Part shown: positions 45,204-54,828 of the stretch, one piece after another
Position numbering within the stretch: the stretch's first letter is position 1
How the letters are laid out: each line of letters starts with the position of its first letter
Assembly: GCA_036824045.1 (NCBI GenBank)
Contig: DAITAZ010000012.1
Span: 1 to 64,000 of the forward strand
Length of the DNA: 64,000 nt
From: DAITAZ01 sp036824045
GTDB taxonomy: Bacteria > Pseudomonadota > Gammaproteobacteria > Burkholderiales > Rhodocyclaceae
Reading direction: 5' to 3'
Made by a program: the position numbers and the translations under genes
The notes under the pieces: model-generated
Told to the model about the DNA's origin: nothing
Seen by the model: the letters and a program-made list of their open reading frames with translations, nothing else
Database searches by the model: none

Positions 45204-48035
45204 ATGGAACTCGCCAAGAGCTTTGAACCGGCCGACATCGAAGCCCGGTGGTACCCGACTTGGGAAGCGGCAGGCCATTTCGCCGCCGGTCTGGACTCGA
45301 ACAAGTCCGACGCTTTCTGCATCCTCCTGCCGCCGCCCAATGTGACGGGCACCCTGCATATGGGGCATGGCTTCAACCAGACCATCATGGACGCGCTGAC
45401 CCGCTACCACCGCATGCGCGGCGCCAATACCCTGTGGCAACCGGGCACGGACCATGCGGGCATCGCCACCCAGATCGTCGTCGAGCGGCAACTGGACGCC
45501 CAGGGCGTCTCCCGCCACGACCTGGGCCGGGAAAAGTTCCTGGAGAAGGTGTGGGAGTGGAAGGAGTACTCCGGCGGCACCATCACCCGCCAGATGCGCC
45601 GTTTGGGGACCAGCCCGGACTGGAGCCGCGAGCGCTTCACCATGGACGCGGGCCTGTCGAAGATCGTCACCGAAACCTTCGTCCGCCTCTATAACGAAGG
45701 CCTGATCTACCGGGGCAAGCGCCTGGTCAACTGGGACCCGAAGCTGCACACCGCGGTCTCCGACCTGGAAGTGGTGAGCGAGGAGGAAGACGGCTTCCTC
45801 TGGCACATCCGCTATCCGCTGGCGGACGGCAGCAGCAGTCTGGTGGTGGCCACCACCCGGCCGGAAACCATGCTGGGCGACACCGCGGTGATGGTCCATC
45901 CGGAAGACGAGCGTTACAAAAACCTGATCGGCAAGACCGTCAAGCTGCCGCTGACCGACCGGGAGATCCCCATCATCGCCGATGAGTACGTGGACCGGGA
46001 ATTCGGCACCGGCTGCGTCAAGGTCACCCCCGCCCACGATTTCAACGACTACGCGGTGGGCCAGCGCCACGGCCTGGCCATGATCTCGATCCTGACCCTG
46101 GACGCCAAGGTCAATGACCACGCGCCGGAAAAGTACCGGGGCCTGGATCGCTTCGACGCCCGGACCGCCGTGGTCGCCGACCTGGAGGCCCTGGGCCTGC
46201 TGGTCAAGACCGACAAGCACAAGCTCAAGGTGCCCCGCGGCGACCGCACCGGCGTGGTCATCGAACCCATGCTCACCGACCAGTGGTTCGTGGCCATGTC
46301 CAAGCCTGGGGCCGACGGCAAGTCCATCACCGCCAAAGCCCTGGAGTGCGTCGCCTCCGGAGAGATCAAGTTCTATCCGGAAAACTGGATCAACACCTAC
46401 AACCAGTGGCTCAACAACATCCAGGACTGGTGCATCTCCCGCCAACTCTGGTGGGGCCACCAGATCCCCGCCTGGTACGGCATCGACGGGGAGTGCTTCG
46501 TCGCCCACGATGAAGCGGAAGCCCGCGCCCTGGCGGACAAGGCCGGCTACCCCGGCCCGCTGACCCGAGACCCGGACGTGCTGGATACGTGGTATTCCTC
46601 CGCCCTGTGGCCCTTCTCCACCCTGGACTGGACGCCCGAGTGGCCCGCCAAGTCCAACCCCGCGCTGGACCTGTACCTGCCCTCCTCGGTGCTGGTCACG
46701 GGCTTTGACATCATCTTCTTCTGGGTCGCCCGGATGGTGATGATGACCCGGCACATCACCGGCAAGATCCCCTTCAAGCACGTCTACGTGCACGGCCTGA
46801 TCCGCGACGCGGAAGGCCAGAAGATGAGCAAGTCCAAGGGCAACGTGCTGGACCCCATCGATCTCATCGACGGCATCGGCATCGACGCGCTGGTCGCCAA
46901 GCGCACCACCGGCCTGATGAATCCTAAGCAGGCTGCCAGCATCGAGAAGAAGACGCGCAAGGAGTTCCCCGAGGGCATCCCCGCCTTCGGCACCGACGCC
47001 CTGCGCTTCACCTTCGCCAGCCTGGCCAGCCCGGGGCGGGACATCAAGTTCGACATGCATCGCTGCGAGGGCTACCGCAACTTCTGCAACAAGCTGTGGA
47101 ACGCCACCCGCTTCGTGCTGATGAACACCGAGGGCAAGGACTGCGGCCTCGCCCCCCACGGCTCTGACGCCTGCACCGGCAGCTATCTGGATTTCTCCCA
47201 GGCGGATCGCTGGATCGTCAGCCGCTTGCAGCGCACCGAGGCGGCTGTCGCCCAGCACTTCGAGGACTACCGCTTCGACCTGCTGGCACGGGAGATCTAC
47301 GAATTCATCTGGGACGAGTACTGCGACTGGTATCTGGAACTGGCCAAGGTGCAGATCCAGCGCGGCTCGGAGGCCCAGCAGCGGGCCACCCGCCGCACCC
47401 TGGTGCGGGTGCTGGAAACGGTGCTGCGCCTGGCCCATCCCCTGGTGCCCTTCATCACCGAGGAACTGTGGCAGAAGGTGGCCCCGGTGGCAGGCCGCGC
47501 CAGCGGCGACGGCAGCGCATCCGTCATGCTTCAGGCCTACCCCCGGAGCGAGCCGGCCCGCATCGACACCCGGGCGGAAGCCTGGGTCGCCACGCTGAAG
47601 GAGATGGTCAACGCCTGCCGCAGCCTGCGGGGCGAGATGAACATTTCCCCCGCGCAGAAGGTGCCGCTGGTGGCCGCCGGCGACAGCGCCGCCATCACCG
47701 CCTACGCCCCCTATCTGGCGGCCCTGGCCAAGCTCACCGAAGTCAGCGCGGCGGGCGCCGAGTTGCCCCCCAGCCCGGCGCCGGTGCAGGTGGTGGAAGA
47801 ATTCCGCCTCATGCTGCAGATCGAGATCGACGTGGCCGCGGAGCGGGAGCGCTTGACCAAGGAAATCACCCGCCTCGAAGGCGAGGTCGCCAAAGCCGAG
47901 GCCAAGCTGGGCAACGCCAGCTTCGTGGAGCGCGCGCCGGCCAAGGTGGTGGAGCAGGAAAAGGAAAGGCTGGCGAGCTTCAGTGCCACGCTGAACAAGC
48001 TGCGCGAGCAGTTGCAACGCCTGCCTGCCGCCTGA
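45204..48035 (+). CDS. valS: Valyl-tRNA synthetase
   Basis: Class I aminoacyl-tRNA synthetase. HIGH box HMGH at residues 52-55, KMSKS at 540-544, a CP1 editing domain between (about 200-360), the anticodon-binding domain and a C-terminal coiled coil (about 875-943) typical of ValS. The ATG at 45204 gives 943 aa. A TATACT (45171-45176) lies 28 bases upstream, but no good -35 element is seen, so transcription may also continue from holC. Confidence 0.97.
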   Translation: MELAKSFEPADIEARWYPTWEAAGHFAAGLDSNKSDAFCILLPPPNVTGTLHMGHGFNQTIMDALTRYHRMRGANTLWQPGTDHAGIATQIVVERQLDAQGVSRHDLGREKFLEKVWEWKEYSGGTITRQMRRLGTSPDWSRERFTMDAGLSKIVTETFVRLYNEGLIYRGKRLVNWDPKLHTAVSDLEVVSEEEDGFLWHIRYPLADGSSSLVVATTRPETMLGDTAVMVHPEDERYKNLIGKTVKLPLTDREIPIIADEYVDREFGTGCVKVTPAHDFNDYAVGQRHGLAMISILTLDAKVNDHAPEKYRGLDRFDARTAVVADLEALGLLVKTDKHKLKVPRGDRTGVVIEPMLTDQWFVAMSKPGADGKSITAKALECVASGEIKFYPENWINTYNQWLNNIQDWCISRQLWWGHQIPAWYGIDGECFVAHDEAEARALADKAGYPGPLTRDPDVLDTWYSSALWPFSTLDWTPEWPAKSNPALDLYLPSSVLVTGFDIIFFWVARMVMMTRHITGKIPFKHVYVHGLIRDAEGQKMSKSKGNVLDPIDLIDGIGIDALVAKRTTGLMNPKQAASIEKKTRKEFPEGIPAFGTDALRFTFASLASPGRDIKFDMHRCEGYRNFCNKLWNATRFVLMNTEGKDCGLAPHGSDACTGSYLDFSQADRWIVSRLQRTEAAVAQHFEDYRFDLLAREIYEFIWDEYCDWYLELAKVQIQRGSEAQQRATRRTLVRVLETVLRLAHPLVPFITEELWQKVAPVAGRASGDGSASVMLQAYPRSEPARIDTRAEAWVATLKEMVNACRSLRGEMNISPAQKVPLVAAGDSAAITAYAPYLAALAKLTEVSAAGAELPPSPAPVQVVEEFRLMLQIEIDVAAERERLTKEITRLEGEVAKAEAKLGNASFVERAPAKVVEQEKERLASFSATLNKLREQLQRLPAA

Positions 48036-48054
48036 TCAGCCGCGTGTCCTGATG

Positions 48055-48090
48055 AAAAGCCCGCTCCAGGAACCGGAGCGGGCTTTTTTT
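48055..48090. terminator. Bidirectional terminator between valS and the phasin gene
   Basis: A 9-bp GC stem (GCCCGCTCC 48059-48067 with 48075-48083) is flanked by AAAA and a seven-T run, giving a U tail in either direction for the convergent genes. Confidence 0.9.
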
Positions 48091-48104
48091 GTTGCTTGCG
48101 CGCC

Positions 48105-48677
48105 TTAGGCGCCGGCTTGCTGTTCCGGCGCGGGGGTTTCCACCGCCGGAGCCTCCGCTGCGGGGGTGTCCGCCTGGGGTGCGGCGCCCAGATTGGCTTT
48201 GGCCAGTTCCGCCATCTGCCGCATGGCCGCGTTCATGGCATCGTAGGCATGGTTGGCGGACGCCAGGGCGCTTTTGACCACGCCCACCGCCACGTCAGAG
48301 CCCACCGGGCCAGACTCCGCCACTTTGGCCAGCGCCGCGTCCAAACCCTGTTTCACTTCCGCCAACTGGGATTCGGCGACTTTGGCCAGTTGTTCCTGCG
48401 CCTGGGTGGCGATCTCGTACAGGCTGCGGGAGTAGGCTACAGCCTGCTCCACCCGGGGCTCGGCCAGGGATGCCTGCAGCTGCGCCAGATCAGATACCTG
48501 CTTGGCCTCCATCACCGCTTTCGCGTTGCTCGCCGTGGAATCCAGGGAATTACGGGCAGAGTTCAGGTTGAGCGCCGTCAGTTGCTCAACGCTCGCGAGG
48601 GCGGTATTGGCCAGATTCAGCAGCACATCCACGTTGGCTTTGGCGGCGGCGGCAAGTTGTTCCGGTGTGGCAATCAT
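48105..48677 (-). CDS. Phasin family protein (polyhydroxyalkanoate granule-associated)
   Basis: A 190-residue Ala/Gln/Glu-rich helical protein with the phasin pattern (MIATPEQLAAAAKANVDVLL, SLYEIATQAQEQLAKVAESQ) and a Pro/Ala-rich C-terminal tail. Phasins coat polyhydroxybutyrate granules, implying carbon storage in this organism. Good ribosome site GGAGA; the gene is monocistronic. Confidence 0.88.
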   Translation of the reverse strand: MIATPEQLAAAAKANVDVLLNLANTALASVEQLTALNLNSARNSLDSTASNAKAVMEAKQVSDLAQLQASLAEPRVEQAVAYSRSLYEIATQAQEQLAKVAESQLAEVKQGLDAALAKVAESGPVGSDVAVGVVKSALASANHAYDAMNAAMRQMAELAKANLGAAPQADTPAAEAPAVETPAPEQQAGA

Positions 48678-48872
48678 CAGTTGTCTCCAGGGACGGTGAG
48701 GGAACGCACATCCTAGGCGGTCCAGATGGAAGGATTGTTAAAGATCGCAGCAGGCCCACTTGCCGGCATGCGCGGCAAAACCCCGTGGTTAAGCCGTTCT
48801 ACGCCTTCGGGACGTTGTTCGGACACAACGTTCCACAAGTGTTTCTGCCCTCACACGAACCTGATCAAGCTT

Positions 48873-48887
48873 TGGTGCCACGCTTGC
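48873..48887 (+). promoter_or_regulatory. Possible sigma54-like promoter upstream of the YVTN propeller gene
   Basis: TGGTGCCACGCTTGC keeps TGG at -24 and TTGC at -12 in the right register but diverges in the middle. A TAGAAT (48892-48897) overlaps, which could instead be a sigma70 -10 element. The call is weak. Confidence 0.3.
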
Positions 48888-48926
48888 CCGCTAGAATGTC
48901 GCCCAGTTTCGTGCAGGAATCCCGTC

Positions 48927-49880
48927 ATGACCCTACGTGCATTGATCTGCGCCGCATGCCTTGCGGCCGCTCCGCTGGCCTCCGCGGAAATCGCCATCGT
49001 CCTCAACTCCGCCGACGAAACGGTCAGCCTCGTCGACACCTCGACCTACAAGGAAATCAAGCGTGTGCGCGTGGGCAAGGAACCCCATCACCTGATGCCC
49101 ACCCCCGATGACAAGCAGTTGCTGGTCGCCAACGCGGTGTCCAACGACATGGCCGTGCTCGATCCGATCACCGGCGAACTCACCGGCCGGGTCCCGAACA
49201 TCTCCGACCCCTATCAGCTCGCCTTCTCCCCGGACGGCAAGTGGTTCCTCTCCATCTCCAATCGGCTGGACCGGGTGGATGTGTACCAGGCCAACGGGTA
49301 CAAGCTGGTCAAGCGCTTTCCCACCGGCAAAGTGCCCAGCCATGTGATCTTCGACGCCAAATCCCAGTTCGCTTTCGTCACCATCCAGGAGAGCAACGAG
49401 GTGACTGCAATCGACCTGGCCAAGATGGAAATCGCCTGGACCGTGCCGGTCGGCAAGCAACCGGCGGGCATCTGGCGGACGCCGGACGACAAATACCTGC
49501 TGGTCGGCATCACCGGTGAGGATTACGTGGAGGTGATTGACTGGCGGACCCGGCAAACGGTGAAGAAGATCAAGACCGGCCTGGGTGCCCACAACTTCCT
49601 GCCCAAGGGCGATGGTCGCCACGTCTTCCTCTCCAACCGCATGGGCAACACCATATCCATCATCGACCAGCAGACCCTGGCCGTGGTGGACACCCTCCAG
49701 GCTCCGGGCGGGCCTGACGACATGGAAATCACCAAGGACGGCACCCAGTTGTGGTACACCGGCCGATTCTCGCGCAAGGTCTGGGTGATCGACCTCACCA
49801 CCAAGAAAGTCGCCCAGAGCATTGCGGTGGGACGCTCGCCCCACGGGGTCTACTTCCACACCCACGGGGCCCGGCAATAG
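48927..49880 (+). CDS. Periplasmic YVTN-type beta-propeller protein
   Basis: 317 residues: a signal peptide (LRALICAACLAAAPLASA), then repeated blades of about 42 residues with motifs such as VSLVDTSTYKEIKRVRVGKEPHH and MAVLDPITGELTGRV. YVTN/NHL propellers bind ligands or partner proteins; some resemble cytochrome d1-like or nitrous oxide reductase folds, but no haem-binding CxxCH is present. The start is the ATG at 48927, before the signal peptide; upstream frame lacks coding character. The deacetylase gene starts two bases after its stop. Confidence 0.82.
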   Translation: MTLRALICAACLAAAPLASAEIAIVLNSADETVSLVDTSTYKEIKRVRVGKEPHHLMPTPDDKQLLVANAVSNDMAVLDPITGELTGRVPNISDPYQLAFSPDGKWFLSISNRLDRVDVYQANGYKLVKRFPTGKVPSHVIFDAKSQFAFVTIQESNEVTAIDLAKMEIAWTVPVGKQPAGIWRTPDDKYLLVGITGEDYVEVIDWRTRQTVKKIKTGLGAHNFLPKGDGRHVFLSNRMGNTISIIDQQTLAVVDTLQAPGGPDDMEITKDGTQLWYTGRFSRKVWVIDLTTKKVAQSIAVGRSPHGVYFHTHGARQ

Positions 49881-49882
49881 GC

Positions 49883-50644
49883 ATGCGCCCGGGCTTGGGG
49901 TGGGGCTGCGCCCTGCTGGGGGCGCTGATGCTCGCGGGGGCGGCCCAGGCAGCACCGTGCGCTGGCACGTTGTACCTGACGCTGGACACGGGCAGCATGT
50001 CTCAGGCGGAGAACATCGCCCGCATCCTGAACAAGCATCAGGTGAAAGCCACCTTCTTCCTCGCCAACGAAAAGACGGTGAACGGGGACTCCAGCCTCGA
50101 TGACGGCTGGGCGCCCTACTGGCGCGCCCGGGTGGCCGAAGGGCATGCCTTTGGCAGCCACACCTTCGACCACGTGTACTTCCGCAAGGGCGACGAGGGA
50201 AGCGTCAGCCTCGGCATTCCGTCCCAGGGGCCTGAGACGGGCCGCCGCATCCGCTACGACGAAACCCGCTTCTGCACGGAGCTGAACCGGGTGCGCGAGC
50301 GCTTTGCTCGCCTCACCGGGCGCCAGCTCGACCCGCTGTGGCGTGCGCCGGGCGGCTACACCACCCCCAACACCCTGCGCTGGGCCAGCCGCTGCGGCTA
50401 CCGGCACATCCACTGGGCGCCCGCCGGTTTTCTGGGGGACGAACTGCCCTCGGAGCGCTATCCGAACGAAACCCTGCTCGCCCGGGCCCTGAGCCACATT
50501 CGCGACGGTGACATCCTGATGATGCATCTGGGCATCTGGTCGCGCAAAGATCCCTTCGCGCCGATGCTGGACCCGCTCATTGCCGGCCTGAAGGAGAAGG
50601 GCTACTGTTTCGCCCTGCTCCCGGACACCCGGCCCGCCCCCTGA
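49883..50644 (+). CDS. Secreted polysaccharide deacetylase (NodB domain)
   Basis: 253 residues with a signal peptide (LLGALMLAGAAQA). NodB features: LYLTLDTGS (the usual TFDDG is LDTG), FFLANEK, metal-binding HTFDH, LWRAPGG and a late MMHLGIW. The variant first motif retains Asp but lacks the second Asp, so activity on chitin, peptidoglycan or exopolysaccharide is uncertain. Directly downstream of the propeller gene. Confidence 0.82.
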   Translation: MRPGLGWGCALLGALMLAGAAQAAPCAGTLYLTLDTGSMSQAENIARILNKHQVKATFFLANEKTVNGDSSLDDGWAPYWRARVAEGHAFGSHTFDHVYFRKGDEGSVSLGIPSQGPETGRRIRYDETRFCTELNRVRERFARLTGRQLDPLWRAPGGYTTPNTLRWASRCGYRHIHWAPAGFLGDELPSERYPNETLLARALSHIRDGDILMMHLGIWSRKDPFAPMLDPLIAGLKEKGYCFALLPDTRPAP

Positions 50645-50670
50645 TCAACCCTGCCCGCCCGAGAGATCCG

Positions 50671-51630
50671 ATGGACTGGTTCACCGAGCACTTTGCCGCC
50701 CTGCATCAATGGTTGTTCGAAGCCCTGGTTCAGCCGGCCATGTTCAGCCTTGGCCTCATGTCGTACGCCGAACTGGCGTTCGAAGGCATCGAATGGCTGC
50801 TCTGGGGCTGTCTGGAAATTGCCGTACTCTACCTGTTGCTGCGCCCCCTCGAAGCCCTGCGCCCGGTGGAACGCTGGACTGACCGCTCGGCGGTACGAAC
50901 CGATGTGCTCTACACCCTGCTCGCCCGGTTAGGGCTCTTGCCCCTGCTGTTCTTTGCCCTGCTCTCGCCGCTGGAGAACGAAGTCCAGAGCTGGTTGCGC
51001 ATGCATGACGTCATTCCGCCGAATCTGGAGGACTGGTTTCCGGTGCTCAACGCCCACCCGCTGCTATCCACCGTGGCCTACGTGGCCATCATCGACTTTT
51101 CGGAGTATTGGCGGCACCGGCTCTCCCACAAGTTCGACTGGTGGTGGGCCTTGCACAGCCTGCATCACAGCCAGCAACAGCTCACCTTCTGGTCGGATGA
51201 CCGCAACCATCTGCTCGACGATCTGATCGCCGGATTCTGGTCCGCCGGGGTGGCCTTGCTCATTGGCATCCCGCCGGGGCAATTCATCCTCATCGTCATT
51301 GCCACGCGCATGGTCGAGAGCCTCTCCCACGCCAACATCCGGCTCAGCTTCGGCGCATGGGGTGAGCGCCTGCTGGTCAGCCCCCGTTTTCACCGGATTC
51401 ACCACGCCATTGGCACCGGACACGAGGGCACTTATCAGGGGTGCAATTTCTCCATCCTGTTCCCGCTGTGGGACATGCTGTTCGGCACCGCCAACTTCGA
51501 CCGCGCCTTCCCCGCCACCGGCATCAGCGACCAGCTTGAGGGCCGGGACTACGGCCGGGGGTTCATCGCCCAGCAGGTGTTGGGCGTGAAGCGACTGCTG
51601 CTCAGCCTGATGCCCCAAACCAACCGCTAG
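50671..51630 (+). CDS. Sterol desaturase / fatty acid hydroxylase family membrane protein
   Basis: 319 residues with four or five membrane helices and the di-iron histidine boxes HRLSH, HSLHHSQQ and HRIHHAIG. Such enzymes hydroxylate or desaturate lipids or carotenoids using O2. Substrate unknown. It follows the deacetylase by 26 bases and ends within CTAG, sharing the stop region with the convergent permease gene. Confidence 0.88.
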   Translation: MDWFTEHFAALHQWLFEALVQPAMFSLGLMSYAELAFEGIEWLLWGCLEIAVLYLLLRPLEALRPVERWTDRSAVRTDVLYTLLARLGLLPLLFFALLSPLENEVQSWLRMHDVIPPNLEDWFPVLNAHPLLSTVAYVAIIDFSEYWRHRLSHKFDWWWALHSLHHSQQQLTFWSDDRNHLLDDLIAGFWSAGVALLIGIPPGQFILIVIATRMVESLSHANIRLSFGAWGERLLVSPRFHRIHHAIGTGHEGTYQGCNFSILFPLWDMLFGTANFDRAFPATGISDQLEGRDYGRGFIAQQVLGVKRLLLSLMPQTNR

Positions 51631-52991
51631 CCCCTCGCCTGCGCCGCGGCACGGCGCTGGGCAGTGAGCGGCACAAACCCCAGCGCCATCCCGCCCACCG
51701 CACAGAGGGTAGTGGGCAGGTCGAATTCCGCCAGCGTCATGAAGGCAACCGTCCACAGCACCGCTGCGCCCGCCGCCGGCCATATCACCTGGAATAGCAG
51801 CGCCCGGGCCGACCGGGCCTGATGGCGGAAGTGCCAGGCGCAGGCAAAGCCCGCCAGGCCATAGTAGTAGGCGCACATCACGCCGATGGCGTTGATCGAC
51901 GCCGTCAGGACCGCCTTGAGGTCGCGAAACAGCAGCGACGTAACGAGGAGCGCCACACCCAGCCCTGCAATCACCAAGGTGGCCACGTAGGGGGTGCGCC
52001 ACCTCGGATGGAGGCGGGCATAGCGGGCGTGGAGCGCACCATCCCGCGCCTTGGCGTACAGGGTACGGGAGAACTGAAGGATCGAGGTTTCCAGCGTCCC
52101 GATGGTGGAGAGCACCAGCGCCAGCACACCCAGGTAGCTCCACGGGCGAGGCAGGAGGGAATCAGCCAAGGCAAACAGGATGTTGGTACTGGAGGCATTG
52201 ATGGCCTCGGGCCCGAGCGCCAGCAGTGCCACGGTGGTGAAGGCGACGAACGCCCCCACCAGAATGATCATCGCCACCACCGCACCCAGACCGGGCGTGC
52301 GCCGGGCGTCCTTCGTTTCCTCGGTCAGGTTGAGGGCGACGTCCCAACCCCAGAAGAAGAACAAGGCGATCATGGCGCCGGAAGCAAATGAGGACGGGCT
52401 GAACGCCAGCGGCGAAAAATCCCGCCAGGAGAATCGCTCCCAGGCCGCCGGGCCGAGCTTGACCAGGGCCGTGACCACCAGCAGCGCCAGCACCGCCAGT
52501 TCGATGCTGGTCATGACCGTCTGTACCGCCCCGGTAATGACCACGCCCCGCACCAGCACCACACTCACCACCAGCAGCCAGGCCACGGCCACCGCCGTCA
52601 CGGCCGGCATGTGGTCCACCTGTTCCGGCCACACCAGCAGCAGCGTGGCGTTGGCGGCGGGCAGCGTCGCCGAAACCATGAACAAGGCCGACGCCACCAG
52701 CAGCGACCACCCGGCAAAGAAACCCAGGGTGTCGTTGAAGATGCGGCTCACCCAGGCATAGGAGGCACCCGCACTCGCTTCCAGCCGGTTGAGATGGGCA
52801 AAGGCAAAGGTGATGCCGAACATGATCAGCCCGCAGTAGAGCAGGCTGGCGGGTGCCAGGATGCCCACCGCACCGATGAGCGCCGCCAGAGTGGCGGAAA
52901 TGCTGAAGGAAGGCGCAGTCCCCGCCACCCCCATCACCACCGAATGGGCCAGGCCCAAGGCATCTTCCTGCAGGCGAGTAGCGGTATTCAT
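51627..52991 (-). CDS. APC-superfamily amino acid permease
   Basis: A 454-residue protein with about twelve hydrophobic helices and APC features (GVAGTAPSFSISATLAALIG, SAGASYAWVSRIF). Probable proton-coupled uptake of an amino acid or amine; specificity not predictable. Met at 52991 (MNTATRLQED) is preferred to the upstream frame, which is Arg/Cys-rich. Confidence 0.87.
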   Translation of the reverse strand: MNTATRLQEDALGLAHSVVMGVAGTAPSFSISATLAALIGAVGILAPASLLYCGLIMFGITFAFAHLNRLEASAGASYAWVSRIFNDTLGFFAGWSLLVASALFMVSATLPAANATLLLVWPEQVDHMPAVTAVAVAWLLVVSVVLVRGVVITGAVQTVMTSIELAVLALLVVTALVKLGPAAWERFSWRDFSPLAFSPSSFASGAMIALFFFWGWDVALNLTEETKDARRTPGLGAVVAMIILVGAFVAFTTVALLALGPEAINASSTNILFALADSLLPRPWSYLGVLALVLSTIGTLETSILQFSRTLYAKARDGALHARYARLHPRWRTPYVATLVIAGLGVALLVTSLLFRDLKAVLTASINAIGVMCAYYYGLAGFACAWHFRHQARSARALLFQVIWPAAGAAVLWTVAFMTLAEFDLPTTLCAVGGMALGFVPLTAQRRAAAQARG

Positions 52992-53101
52992 GGCGTGCCA
53001 CCGGATCGGGCATTCCACCCGTCAAGGACTCCCGACGGACTGTCAGCCACCAGTTTAGCGCCTCCGCCTTACAGCACCCCGGCGCGGCCACCGGGTCGGG
53101 C

Positions 53102-54541
53102 TCAACGCCCGGCGTTGCGCTCTTTCAACTCCTCCCGCGCCCGCGCCTGCAGTTCCCGCAGGCGTGCATCCACGGCGGAAAGCTCGTAGAAATCCGCGTC
53201 CCCTGCCCGCTGCGCCAACTGCAGTTGATCCACCGCCGCCATGGTATTGCCCCGCAGCGCGTACACCTCCGCCTGGGCCCGGTGCTGCTGCGTGCGTTTG
53301 CCCAGCGCGGCATAGGCCCGGGCCTGCAGGCCATGCAGCCGGGGATCCCGGTTGCGGTACTGGATTTCGGCCTGCAGGAAGGGCTGCGCCTCCTTGGCCC
53401 CGCCCGCCTGCAACAACACTTCCGCATAGCCATAGACGAGCGCCCGGGCGTGGGGCGTGCGGGCCAGCGCATCCTTGTAGATGCGCGCGGCCCCCGCCAG
53501 ATCCCCCTGGCCGCTGCGGATCTCCGCCGCCAGACTCTCGAACAGGGGATTGCCCCGGGGCAGTTTGGCCAGTTCGCGCTCAGCCTCGGCCCACTTGTGG
53601 CCCCGAGCGTAGGCATGCGCCAGTCCATAAGCCAGGGCGCTCCCCTGGAATGCGGGGCTCCCCTTGCCGCCGCCCGTCTGCAACCGGGCCACCGCCTCAT
53701 CGGGCCGCCCCTGTTGCGAGAGCAACTTGGCACGGATCAGGTTGAACTCGGGATTGTCCGCCACCTGGCGGTAGCGGCTCCCCTGCACCCGGTTGCCGAT
53801 GTCGGTGATCCGCTCGGTCGTGAGCGGGTGGGTGCGGACGTACACCGGCGCGTTGTTCTCGTAGAGGCGATTCTGCTGCTGCAAGCGCTCGAAAAAGCTC
53901 GACATGCCCCGGGTGTCAAACCCCGCCGCCTCCAGGGTCTGAAGGCCGAATCGATCGGCCTCCCGCTCGAAATCCCGGGAGTAACCCAACTGGGTCTGGA
54001 TCGCCGCGGCCTGCCCGGCGGCCATGGCCGCTTCGCCCACCTGGGCATTGGAGCGGGCGGCAAGCACCGCCACCAGCAACGCCGCCAACGCCATCATCCC
54101 GGTCTGACCCTGGGTGGACACCATGCGGGCAATGTGGTGCTGGGTCACATGGGCGATTTCGTGGGAGAGGACTGACGCCAGTTCCGATTCCGTCTGCGCC
54201 GTGGTCACCAGCCCCGTGTGAACGCCGATGTATCCGCCAGGGAGCGCAAAGGCGTTGAGCGTCGAGTCGCGCACCGCGAAAAACTCGAACTGCTGGCGCG
54301 CAGCCTGACTGTGGGCGACCAGCTTGTTACCCAGACGGTTGAGATAGTCCTCCACCTCCGGATCGTCCAGGTAGGCAGGATCGCGGGCGCGGAAATCCCG
54401 CACGATGTTCTCCCCCAGGCGGCGCTCCTGAGCCGGAGAAAACTCGCTCTGCGCCGCCTCCCCCAGGTCCGGCAGCCCTTCGGCCATGGCGCGGGGCAAA
54501 AAGCACAACACGAGAGCGAGGGCGGCGATTCGACTGCGCAT
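53102..54541 (-). CDS. BepA-like M48 metalloprotease with TPR repeats
   Basis: Periplasmic protease/chaperone that helps outer-membrane protein assembly (BepA/YfgC family). Signal peptide (IAALALVLCFLPRAMA), Zn-binding HEIAH near residues 128-132, downstream EADRFG supplying the third ligand, then TPR-like helices (about 260-460). 479 aa, usual size. It has its own transcription unit. Confidence 0.93.
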   Translation of the reverse strand: MRSRIAALALVLCFLPRAMAEGLPDLGEAAQSEFSPAQERRLGENIVRDFRARDPAYLDDPEVEDYLNRLGNKLVAHSQAARQQFEFFAVRDSTLNAFALPGGYIGVHTGLVTTAQTESELASVLSHEIAHVTQHHIARMVSTQGQTGMMALAALLVAVLAARSNAQVGEAAMAAGQAAAIQTQLGYSRDFEREADRFGLQTLEAAGFDTRGMSSFFERLQQQNRLYENNAPVYVRTHPLTTERITDIGNRVQGSRYRQVADNPEFNLIRAKLLSQQGRPDEAVARLQTGGGKGSPAFQGSALAYGLAHAYARGHKWAEAERELAKLPRGNPLFESLAAEIRSGQGDLAGAARIYKDALARTPHARALVYGYAEVLLQAGGAKEAQPFLQAEIQYRNRDPRLHGLQARAYAALGKRTQQHRAQAEVYALRGNTMAAVDQLQLAQRAGDADFYELSAVDARLRELQARAREELKERNAGR

Positions 54542-54828
54542 GGAGATTTCCTGTTGTCCGGTCCGGGTCGGGGAACGTGGCGACTAGTTTGACATTTGAC
54601 CACCCCACCCGCCCGCATTCCGTTTCGGAGTGAGGGTGAAATGTTACCCTTTGTAAGCGTACCGGCAAGTCAATCGCCCACCTCCTTCGCAAAAGGCCCG
54701 ACAAGCGCTAGACTGTAAGTGCATACACACATCGAGCAGGTGGCACAAAGCAAGCCTGCCAGTAACCGGGAGCAGCCATCAGTACCAAGCACGTTCCGGG
54801 GCCGCCACGCCCCGGCGCCCTCGTCTCC

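Noticed and set aside
44319..48017. A 1232-residue minus-strand open frame opposite valS
   Set aside because: valS is unambiguous on the plus strand; the antisense frame is low-complexity Gly/Val/Gln/His-rich, as expected from GC-rich codon complement.
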